From Chara braunii (taxonomy: Eukaryota; Streptophyta; Charophyceae; Charales; Characeae), in the NCBI GenBank assembly GCA_003427395.1, contig BFEA01000233.1, positions 281,409-313,371 on the forward strand: 31,963 nucleotides of DNA. The letters are read 5' to 3'. Position 1 is the stretch's first letter, and every line of letters begins with the position of its first letter. Positions 10,750 to 18,804 of this stretch are shown here, one piece after another. Made by a program: the position numbers and the translations under genes. The notes under the pieces are model-generated. The model was given only the letters and a program-made list of their open reading frames with translations, made no database searches and was not told the DNA's origin.

Positions 10750-11719
10750 CCTGGTTTTTGCAAGTGGCAGCGGGGCCGATGGTCCAGGCCTGTGAGTTCA
10801 AACGGCTACCTATGGATGGACCGAGGTTGTTTAAATAGGTAGGATGAGTGGGTGCGCAGCTTCAAGGCGCGCGTGTGATTTCGCCCCTTTGATCGTACCG
10901 CTGATACAGACATCCGGCCTGACTTCGTGCTTGTGATTAGGCCAAAGGTTGGTAGGCTGACCCCTGGTTGCCCTATCTAACCGGCGGCAGGATTGGTAGG
11001 AGGGGCGGTACGTAGGACAGCAAAGGTAAGCAGCGGTTGTGTGCTTGTTTATAGGAGTGAGCCCCGGGCATGTCCCAGCCTAGGCGCCGGCCTGCACCAC
11101 TTTATGTGGGATGCAGCGACCATTGGTCTAGGGCTTGGGCTTAGCCCTATAGGTTACAACAGTGGATTACTGCTACGGAGGTGCGGGGTTCGAGGCCAGC
11201 AGGCAGCAGTGCGGGAGCAGCGGAGCAGCGAAGCGGCAGGGAGAAAGCCGAGGGGTTAAGGGCCCGTTGGACCATCCCCCTCAGGCTTTTGCTGATGGGG
11301 GCGACATGGGGCCCGGCCTATGGGAAGGCCCGACGTAATAGGCTGTAATTCTTGTTTTCAGTTTTTTTATTTTTTTATTTTTTTTATTATTATTCTTTTT
11401 TGTTTTTACTCTCTTCGCTGTTACCCCTTTTTTAGCAGGGCCGCGGAGCATTATGCCGGGATGAAGTCCTTCGGGACATCCGTTAAAATTGGAACGATAC
11501 CGAGAGATTTGGCATGGCCCCGGCGCAGGGCTGGCGCGTATAAAACCAAGTGCGACCCTCCCTATTGTTCCGTTTGCACACCGCGGCCTGATTCAATTTG
11601 GTTGTTGCTCGTACAGCGCAGGCTCAGGTTGGTGACGGGGCGAAAAAGGACGAGCAAGAAGAAGGACCTGGGCGGGGCTCAGGCCGGGTGCGTGCGCCAG
11701 GCAGCGCCGCGCAGTAGCA
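10750..11719. other. Unassigned GC-rich stretch with foldbacks and a T-rich tract
   Basis: No gene family is recognised. Visible structure: hairpin TAGGGCT/AGCCCTA at 11129-11149, a hairpin around 11266-11296 (CCCC-TCAG paired with CTGA-GGGG), and a T-rich tract at about 11357-11409 preceded by TTTTCAG. The word GGTTCGAGGCC near 11178 resembles a polymerase III B box but lacks a T-stem. Confidence 0.4.
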
Positions 11720-12730
11720 GGGCGACGGGCGCTGATATGGGGGAGCGGGGGTAGTAGAGGTGGAGGCTGGGGTGTATCCGGACGGAGGGGTGCGTAGGGT
11801 GCATACAGGAGGTGAGAGGGTTATGTCGGAGGGCTGAATCTGGGCGCGGAGCACTCAGATAAGCAACGGGCGAAGGCAGAGAGGAGAAAACGACGGAGAC
11901 GAAGGCAGTGAGGGGGATGGCAAACGGAGAGAGTGAACCGGGACGCAGGGTCGCGCCGGATACATGCGGAGCGTGGGGGAGAGTGAAGTGCGATAGCTCA
12001 CTCAATTCGTGATCGTTCTCTGTGATTTAAAATGCTAGACTAAGCTTTTAAGACCGGGCGAACCACAATATGCTGTTAAAAGTTAGTAGTTTAGGAGTTA
12101 GTGAAGAAAGCCGTGCGCGGAGCGATGGCGGAGGGCAACGAGGAGGAAGGGTGAAAATATGGTAAGTCAGTCATTACTCGATCATTTATGACGAACCAAG
12201 ATCGGATCCGGGGGTTTCAGGCCAGGGCGAGGACGATTGTGAAGTCAGAAGTGAGTGAAGGTTAGTAGGAAGAGAAATCGGTAGGAAAAGGCTTGCGCGG
12301 CTGGATGGTCGGATCGAAGGAGGAGAGAGGCGGGATAACATAGAACTCACCCGATTCTTAATGAAATCGGGTGAGAGGGAGAGTTAGTCTGAGGTTCTAG
12401 CCTATGGCGAATTCGTTGGTATAGTTGGGATGTCAGGAAAGTTAGTAAAGAAAGAGCAAAGGGAAGGGGATGAACCTGGGCGCGGGTTTGTTCCAGGTGC
12501 ATCCGACGAACGACACGGTAAACAAAGGAGCCAGCGTAGGATCCGCGTGAGGGGAAGATTGAGGTGTAGGTTCCGGTGTTAGACGGTTTAGATGGTGAAC
12601 TGGGGTTCCTCGGGGTTGCGAGGCCGATGGTGTGGTCGGCTCCCCCAATGATGGTGCATATTCGGTAGTATAAGGATCTTGGACTACGAGGGGGAGAGAA
12701 GTTATGAAGGAGGGATGAATCAGCCCCCAT
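11720..12730. repeat. Diverged tandem repeat with about 180-bp period
   Basis: The word GTTAGT followed by a GCGCGG word recurs at 12082/12115, 12261/12295 and 12441/12480, that is, at 179-185 bp steps. Between them blocks align in order: GATGG...CGGA...GAGGAG, CTCA-CCCGATT...ATGA..ATCGG, and GGTTNCAG..CC..GGCGA. Weaker copies appear upstream (around 11903-12081 and before) and perhaps downstream to about 12730. The second full copy contains a perfect 11-bp foldback at 12346-12375. No coding function; satellite-like. Confidence 0.65.
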
Positions 12731-14249
12731 TCCTGCGGAAGATGCAGTCCGACGTCTGCTTATCCTAGAGATCGAAGTGGCGTTAGGCCAGCTTCGCTAC
12801 ACGGAGAAGGGGGGACAACGGAGCGGACTAGCAGTGGGCGAGCAGACAGCGCAGGTCGGCATAAGCAGGGAACGATCAAGAATAACGATGTACCTGCTCG
12901 TGTTCTACGGGCAGATTCATTCGCTTCCTCGAAGGGCAAGGACATAAGGGGTTGTTGCCGACTGTTTCGGGTGGCCTGTTCATCACTCGCTGTTACAGAG
13001 CACCATTCCGCTCTGTTGTTGCGCGAAGTTGCCACGTCCATGGCTGATGGCACGTGCGATGACCGAGCCTCGGTTGCTCAGGCTCTGAACTGTCGGCGAC
13101 TGAGTCTCAAGCCATTCCTACTAACTGATCTCGAGCTGGCGGACTGTCGGTTGGTTCTCCGCGATCGTAGTTGCAGCAGTCTGTCCTCGGGATGTTGCCT
13201 GTTGAAGCGCAGTTGGAATGCGACGGTGCTTTCGCTGTTGCGGCTGCTGGCCGACTGCTGTATGGGCCACGACACTACTAGGCCGCCTAGGTAGTGTGGT
13301 TGGCACACCGGTGGCAGGTCCGTCTCGCTGACTGTGCGCAAGGCTACTACTGGTTGTAGTTGATCCCACATACTACTGTGGTATGACATACCATTGCTCC
13401 ATAATTGCGTGTCCTGCGACAGATCTCTGACTGTGGAGTCTGCTACAGCACTACTGCGGGCTACTGTGCTGTCTAAATAAGGAAGCCGTTTGGAACGGGA
13501 GGACTGTGACTTGTGTTGGATAGTAAAAGGGTAGTGTGCAGAAGGATGGTTGGACTGAAAAGGGAGGCTGCTGCTGCTTAATTGCTCCTTGTGAGTGGAT
13601 ACGGATTGCTACCTGCCACTGGCGGCTGTTTGGCGTTGCTGCCTACGGTGGGTTGTTACACACCGCCCCTAGTGGCAGTGTACCAACGGGCTGCTGTGCC
13701 CGCTGGCCGTTGTGAGCTACCGTCATGCTGTTTGACTGCACACAGCCTGCTGCTGGCTGTTGCGGGGCCATCGCGAACTGCTACTGTGCCCATTGGCAGT
13801 GCGCAAGCTGCTGTTGACTGCTGCAGGGTGCTGTTGCATGTGCGGCTACGCCTGTGAACTCTGCACAAACTAACAACTGCGTACTACGACAGGCTGCGAA
13901 GGACTGCCACAGTGCTTATAGAGTATAGCTGCTCAGTGGTGAGTGACTGCAGCCAGATAGGAAGAAAGGCTGCTGCTGTAGGGGCTTGGAGAGTGGGCAA
14001 CGCAAAAAAGGGGGGGGGTTATCGCTGCAACTTGGGAGTCTGCCAGGAGAGTCTGATTCCGCTGTCTGACTTGGGAGCTGACCAAGTTGTTATACTTGGC
14101 CATCATTGTGGGGCCCTCAGGTGCTGAAGACTTCAAGGCCCTCTCACGCGAGTCTGAGCGCACCCCTCTTGTATTTGAGAGACTTAATGCTTCTCTTTCT
14201 GCCCTTCTCACTCTCAGTCTAGTCCATTGGTTTGGAGAGGAAGGCGGCA
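12731..14249. other. CTG/ACTG-rich low-complexity DNA, no gene seen
   Basis: From about 12960 to 13900 the plus strand is full of short words such as CTGCTG, CTACTG, GACTGC and TGTCGG without a clean period, like an old diverged trinucleotide expansion. A run of seven G lies near 14012. Open frames here are Ser/Leu/Cys-rich on the plus strand and Gln/Ala/Ser-rich on the other, typical of the composition. No protein motif is seen. Confidence 0.5.
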
Positions 14250-14250
14250 G

Positions 14251-14351
14251 GCGGGATTGCAACCCGTAATCCGCGCCAAGGCCTTTGTGGGAGGTTGCCC
14301 CACCGATTGCGGGAGCCCTGCCGGAACTCGGGAGGAGTTCTGGAGGCAGGG
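14251..14351. repeat. Three adjacent hairpins
   Basis: GCGGGATT (14251-14258) pairs with AATCCGC (14268-14274) with one bulge. GTGGG (14287-14291) pairs with CCCAC (14299-14303). CCCTGCC (14316-14322) pairs with GGCAGGG (14345-14351) and encloses GAACTC/GAGTTC (14324-14340). Three separate foldbacks in 100 nt suggest a structured transcript or foldback-rich repeat. Confidence 0.7.
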
Positions 14352-14628
14352 AACTCAGAGGTAACCTTTGCTTCTCCTTGTAAACCCAGTATAACCCCTG
14401 TCTACACACCTCCCTATGTATTGTTTGGCTATGCTGAGTGCAACCTCTACTTTGACTTTTGGGATTTGACTTTCAAGACACAAATCAGACTAACTAACTA
14501 AAGGAATGATTGTATAATGGAAGTTTCAGTTTCTTGTTTGCCTGAAGGCAGATTGTCACAAGGGGTTGCATCAGGGGGAGAGGTTGGGAGAAAGGTAGTT
14601 TTGCTTGCGATTGAACGGGTCTTGTAGG
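14352..14628. other. Spacer before hairpin array, no gene seen
   Basis: No coding signal; GT-rich sequence leading into the hairpin array. Confidence 0.4.
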
Positions 14629-15458
14629 GTCAGGCATTGTTTCTAAGATTAATGGCCTGACTGCTATGTTCTGTTCTGTTTTCTGAAGAACCAAGCATTG
14701 TTTGTAAGATGAATGGCTTGGTTGCTGTGTTTCTTTAATTTCGCCAGGCATTGTTTCTAAGATGAATGGCCTAGCTGCTTATTTTTTTTTAGGGGTATTG
14801 GCTGCTTGACTTTTGAGGGCCAGACATTGTTTCTAAGATGAATGGTCTGGCCGCTGTTTACTTGGGTGGTTTCTGAACAGTCCCTGGGTCAAACCCAGGG
14901 TACTCTGCTTTTTTTGTGTGCTGAAAAAGGGAGAGTTGAGCATTGTTTCTAAGATGAATGGCTCATCTCTCCTTGATTGTTTTATTCTGAGGGAGGATTC
15001 AGGGCCAGAGGACTAGACATTGTTTCTAAGATGAATGGTCTAAATCTGAGGCCTTAGGACCATAACGAAAACAAAAGAATAGGATTCTCTATACTGTGAT
15101 ATATATATGTACTTATATATACTTATATACGAACAAGGCTAGACAGGCATTGTTTCTAAGATGAATGGTCTGGCTATAAGCCTATCACAAGCGAAAAGAG
15201 TATAATCAAGAGCTATAACTGAAAGTAACCTGGGCAGGCTGAGCATTGTTTCTAAGATGAATGGCTCAGCCCTGCGCCCTCCTTTTGAAGACTAAGGTGC
15301 AGAAAGGTATATATAACTTGGCTATTTAAACAGTTCAGGGCGACTAAGATGAATGGCTTAGTCACATGGCCAATGAAGAGAAAAGTAGTTGTGCAACCTG
15401 TTCGTGTATAACTAAGGACAGAGGGCTGCCATTGTTTCTAAGATGAATGGCCAGTCCC
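14629..15458. repeat. Array of ten hairpins with constant loop and covarying stems
   Basis: Each unit is a variable stem arm, the core ATTGTTTCTAAGATGAATG, and a complementary arm. The 5' arms are GTCAGGC (14629), AACCAAGC (14689), GCCAGGC (14743), GGCCAGAC (14818), GAGAGTTGAGC (14931), TAGAC (15014), GCTAGAC (15138), GCAGGCTGAGC (15234), GACTAAG (15342) and GGGCTGCC (15423). Each has its complement just after the core: perfect in the first, second, fourth and ninth, otherwise with one or two mismatches, wobbles or bulges. ATT/AAT inside the core can extend the stem, leaving a 12-nt loop GTTTCTAAGATG. The core is invariant except one base in the first two units. The unit at 15342 lacks CATTGTTTCTAAG, a deletion between two CTAAG words. 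Spacing is 50-130 nt and irregular. The first four units share a GCTGTGTTT-like 3' flank. An unrelated perfect hairpin lies between them (14882-14900). I do not recognise this family. Confidence 0.9.
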
Positions 15459-15744
15459 AATGCCCTATGTAAGCGGGGTATAAAGGGCTAAAACACTGAA
15501 AGACTATGAACTAATGTTTGCTAAATTAACTTGGGGATGGTGAGAGTACTTACCTTTGTGGTTTGGCCTGCATGTGGCTTAGTGGCATCGCTACCTAGTC
15601 TGAGTTTGAGTTGATAGGTAGTTGCTGTAGTGGCTCGCCAAGTGCTAGAGCTATAGGAGTTAGATTCAATTTCTGCATTTTCTGAGATAGTTTTTTTTCA
15701 CTTAGTCTGATTTCTGCTTTTATCTGAGGTCTTTTCTCAACTTG
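15459..15744. other. Spacer, no gene seen
   Basis: AT-rich DNA with no coding signal. A partial relative of the next repeat (GGAGTTAGATTCAATTT) lies near 15655. Confidence 0.4.
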
Positions 15745-16068
15745 GGCTTGTATAAATCTTGGTAAGCCACTTTTCCTATGGGAAGCGCTGCCGAAATTTC
15801 TGCAAATCCAAGGAGTTAGTCAAATTTAGGCTTTTCAGAGCTCAGGTTGTCTAAGTTACATATATGGCCTAGTAGAAATCTGGAAAGTCTCCCTTTCTAA
15901 AGAGAGTGCTGCCCAAATTTTTGCTAGGTCAGGGAGTTAGACAAAATTGAGCTTTGAAAAGTCAAAGACTATTCTTGTTTTTGTATTCAGGCTTATATAA
16001 ATTCTGGAAAGACAGTTTTCCTACGGGAAGCGCTGCCGAAATTTTCTTAGTTTAGATGAGTTAGATTA
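15745..16068. repeat. Three tandem copies of a roughly 122-bp repeat
   Basis: Copies at about 15745-15836, 15867-15957 and 15990-16068 share AAATCTGGAAAG, GCTGCCGAAATTT and GAGTTAG in the same order, stepping 121-124 bp. In front of GCTGCC each has a small hairpin. Copies 1 and 3 use CTTTTCC/GGGAAG; copy 2 uses CTCCCTTT paired with AAAGAGAG, so pairing is kept while bases differ. No open frame. Confidence 0.75.
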
Positions 16069-16869
16069 TATTATGACAGGTGGCAGAGTTGGCAGTCCAC
16101 TCTGTATGGGGGAAACCCAGCCAAAGGTCTACCTTTTCTCCGAGCCCTGACTTAGGACTAGGCTCAGACCTAGTTGGCTACCAGGAGGTTAGATGAGATT
16201 ACCATATAGCGATAGTTCGCATAAGGCTTACAGGTTTAGTCTTGGGCATTGACCGTCTTGTGTTACAGGCCAACTTGATCGATCTGATTCAGGACTTGGG
16301 CTAGGTTCATCTGATCCGTTGAGGATCACCCGCTGTTATCGCTGATAACAGGTCGGTTGCCGATTCGTCGTTTCGCGACTCAATTCCTACTCGCTCCCCA
16401 TACTCAACCTAAAAGGTTTTAGCCCTGGTGATCTTCTTGTTTGTTAAGGGTTTCACCCGGACTTTTATTCAATGGCCATTTAACAGAGGTTCTGAGTATT
16501 TATTTAAGGTTGTTTGGCTGGAGGTTGGGGCTTGCATGGCTAAAGCAAGGGGTACGAGTATAGGAGCTGGTTGGAGTTGACTCTGTGTAGTGTGTGGACT
16601 CTTGTCTGACTTTTGATGTGATTGCAGGTATGTTCAGAGACTTGGGGTTTTGGTTGGGCTGCCTTGCCGTCGCGTATATATGTATGGTTAGAAGGAGACC
16701 CACTATGACTGTGAGAAGTGATCGTCACATAATTATCCCCCTTGTGTATATGTATGTGCGAGTGTATGTGTACCTACGTGAGGAATTAGCGCGGCCTGAA
16801 GTACCCGCGCAATAAGGGCCCCGAGCCTAACACGAGAGGGGTTTCTCTTTAATAAGCGGTAAAAGTGCT
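16069..16869. other. Unassigned stretch with isolated hairpins
   Basis: Perfect hairpins are visible: CTGTTATC/GATAACAG with a 3-nt loop (16333-16351), AACCT/AGGTT (16406-16418) and GATCC/GGATC just upstream of the first. No protein motif; open frames at 16500-16815 on both strands look accidental. Confidence 0.4.
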
Positions 16870-17925
16870 TGTTTCCCTTCCTTGTTGCGATTCATCTTGG
16901 TGGAACAATAAAGTTCCGGGCGGAAGGGTTAGCGTGTCGCTGGTGATGCGCCAGACAACTCACCACCGCTCCAAACCCCTTCCTACCCTAGGGGCCGCCT
17001 TGCCCCGCACCCGCTGGGACACCTCAGAGTGCAGAAGGCGGGAAGGCCCTCAGGTCAATTTTGCTCCAGCTAGAGGGTTACCCCCCCCTTTTTGCTCGCG
17101 CTTTAGCCAACGCCTGAGCTCAGAGTAGGCCATTTGGGTGTGGGCACTACATAATGCGTCGTCATCGCAGTTACTCGCGTAGAGCTGCATAGCGAGATAA
17201 TATGTGCAAGTCCAGCACCCTCGTGATCTTATACTAAGTTCGTGCGCGACACTCGTCGCATCCCACACTAAAAGAGTTATGGGTCAGGCGGCGAGACCAC
17301 GATCGTGATACGGCTAGTAAACTTGAGGTTTTGCTAACTTGAAGCGGCACGTGGGCGGAGGACTAGCCCCGGTCAGCCTATGGGAGTCCGTGTACGGGCC
17401 TCATTATCCCGGACGCCGGGTAGCCCATGGGTAGGATCCCGGACCTCCTCCGCGCGCGCGTCGTTTGGGCTTACCCACCCCCTTCCATTTTAGAAGGCCA
17501 TCAACCAAATGGGGGTTGGAGTGAGTTTCCTTTTTGCGTTTTCCTGGTTGGACGTTATAGTCTGTGGCGGCCGTCAAAGTCAAACCCCTTGATGTTCGAC
17601 CGCCACGACAGCTTAAAGCTGTCTACTCAACCCCTCTGCACAGGGTGCAGAAGAGGGTGTGGTCTTCAACCGCGCATGGCAGTTGTCCAGCGTCGAGAGA
17701 TTAACCCTCAAGGTGCGTGTCAGCCGACACTTGAGTGTCGAATGCGACCCTCGAGATTAACGAGGACCACATGGATGTGGGTACCATATAGTACGCCATC
17801 ACTATGACCGCTTGCGCACGTTTGCATCGCGAGTCAAATGTGAGTAGCCTTGCGTCTGCGCGATTTTTATACTAAAGTCTCGCGCGCGACGCCCACCCGA
17901 TTTCTGCGTCGAAGGGTTATGGGAT
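16870..17925. repeat. Old direct duplication with about 640-bp offset
   Basis: Landmarks recur with near-constant offset: a GCAT-GCGAG word at 17187 and 17824, TATACTAA at 17230 and 17868, and GTTATGGG at 17276 and 17916 (637-640 bp). Weaker matches extend upstream: GGCCA-TGG-TGTGGG near 17129 and 17766, and a GTTTCC...ATA-AGT...GGCGG block near 16871 and 17525. The copies are heavily diverged. It may be part of a long LTR of the inner element or an older tandem repeat. Confidence 0.55.
17564..17780. repeat. Chain of consecutive hairpins
   Basis: In order: GTGGCGG/CCGCCAC (17564-17606), palindrome GACAGCTT-A-AAGCTGTC (17607-17623), TCTGCAC/GTGCAGA (17635-17651), GTGTC/GACAC (17717-17730), GACACT/AGTGTC (17726-17739), CCTCG/CGAGG (17749-17765) and CCACAT/ATGTGG (17767-17780). 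The segment 17726-17730 can pair either upstream or downstream, so two folds exclude each other. Confidence 0.7.
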
Positions 17926-18467
17926 GGCTACTGAGGGGCTAGGGGCGTCGTCGCGTTGTTTGTGCCATGTCGTTCTATGTGTGTATGTGTGTGCGTGCAT
18001 TCCCTTTGTGTTCGTAGAGTAGTGTATGCGTGGTAAGTGGGATACGTCCTAGCCGGCCGGCGACGAACTGCCCTTGGGACTTCAGCCCCCCAAGGTGTCG
18101 GTCCGCGTGCGGGTCCGATAGGCGTGCTACCGCGCGTACCTCCAATGCTACAGCGAACGAGAAACGCCCTCGGCTGGTCCACCTCTGCGATTGCAATTGA
18201 GTAGCTTTCGTATTGTGGACTGGTAGCTCGACAGGGATACGCCCACCGAAGGGAGACGACAACTCCCATAAGGTGGAGGTAAGTTGTGCCTCGCGTAGGC
18301 CCTATCCCGTCGTAGGGGCTCACGAGAGGTATGGCTGGCGCACTCGGCCGGAGCGGCCTAAGGAAGCTCCATTTGTGTGTTCGCGAAAAGGTTAATCCAA
18401 CTCTTGCGTGACGCGGCCGAGAGGGTCCCGCGCTGCCACGAGCAGTGCCGGGCCGATGCGCTCGACA
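17926..18467 (+). other. Probable end of the inner element's 5' LTR
   Basis: By position this should be LTR, because a perfect primer-binding site starts at 18470 and the preceding bases end ...CGACA at 18467 with a 2-nt spacer, as usual for LTR ends. I could not find a matching copy downstream of the element, so its start and length are unknown. Includes a GT-rich tract near 17980-17998. No coding sequence is recognised. Confidence 0.4.
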
Positions 18468-18469
18468 GG

Positions 18470-18487
18470 TGGCGCCGTTGCCGGGGA
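18470..18487 (+). other. Primer-binding site, tRNA-Asp (inner element)
   Basis: TGGCGCCGTTGCCGGGGA is, as far as I recall, exactly complementary to the last 18 nt (with CCA) of plant cytosolic tRNA-Asp, the primer used by many plant gypsy elements such as the Athila group. It lies 2 nt after a CA that would end the LTR and 317 nt before the gag ATG. Confidence 0.85.
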
Positions 18488-18804
18488 TAACGGAAGCCTA
18501 CCGTTGTCCCTGGTGGAACGACATCCGGGTACAAGTGAGAAAATAGGCATAAGAGAATGATAAGTGTGGTTGAAAAGAAAGGTAAGTGATGAGGGACTAA
18601 GTATAAAAAGGAGAAGTTAGCGCCGGTATATGTGTATTTGATTGCCTGCCCGGTCCTAGCCAAGAGCGTAAAGGATGGCAATACTCACGACAAGGGTGAG
18701 GCTAGGTGAGAAATGCGGGCTAGACCAGGTTGGAGTAGGATGCTAAGTAGGTGAGTGCCTTTGGTTTGCTCTTAACAGGAAATTGGAAAAGGAGGCCTGC
18801 CAAG
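18488..18804 (+). promoter_or_regulatory. Leader with TATA-like and splice-like sites
   Basis: TATAAAAAG at 18602-18610 is a strong TATA-like word but lies after the primer-binding site, not in the LTR. Near 18750 is AG-GTGAGTG (donor-like), and at about 18767-18779 TTTGCTCTTAACAG (acceptor-like), 26 nt before the gag ATG. They are too close together to bound one intron with each other, but either could pair with a distant site. Confidence 0.35.

Noticed and set aside
11170-11195. Polymerase III B box / tRNA at GGTTCGAGGCC
   Set aside because: The bases around the loop do not pair as a T stem and no A box or acceptor stem is found.
14629-15458. CRISPR array or integron attC array
   Set aside because: The conserved part is a loop, spacing is irregular (50-130 nt), there are no unique spacers of fixed length, and no cas or integrase-of-integron genes.
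14629-15458. C/D box snoRNA cluster
   Set aside because: The AGATGAATG part resembles a C box only loosely and no D box is placed opposite; stems are too long and variable.
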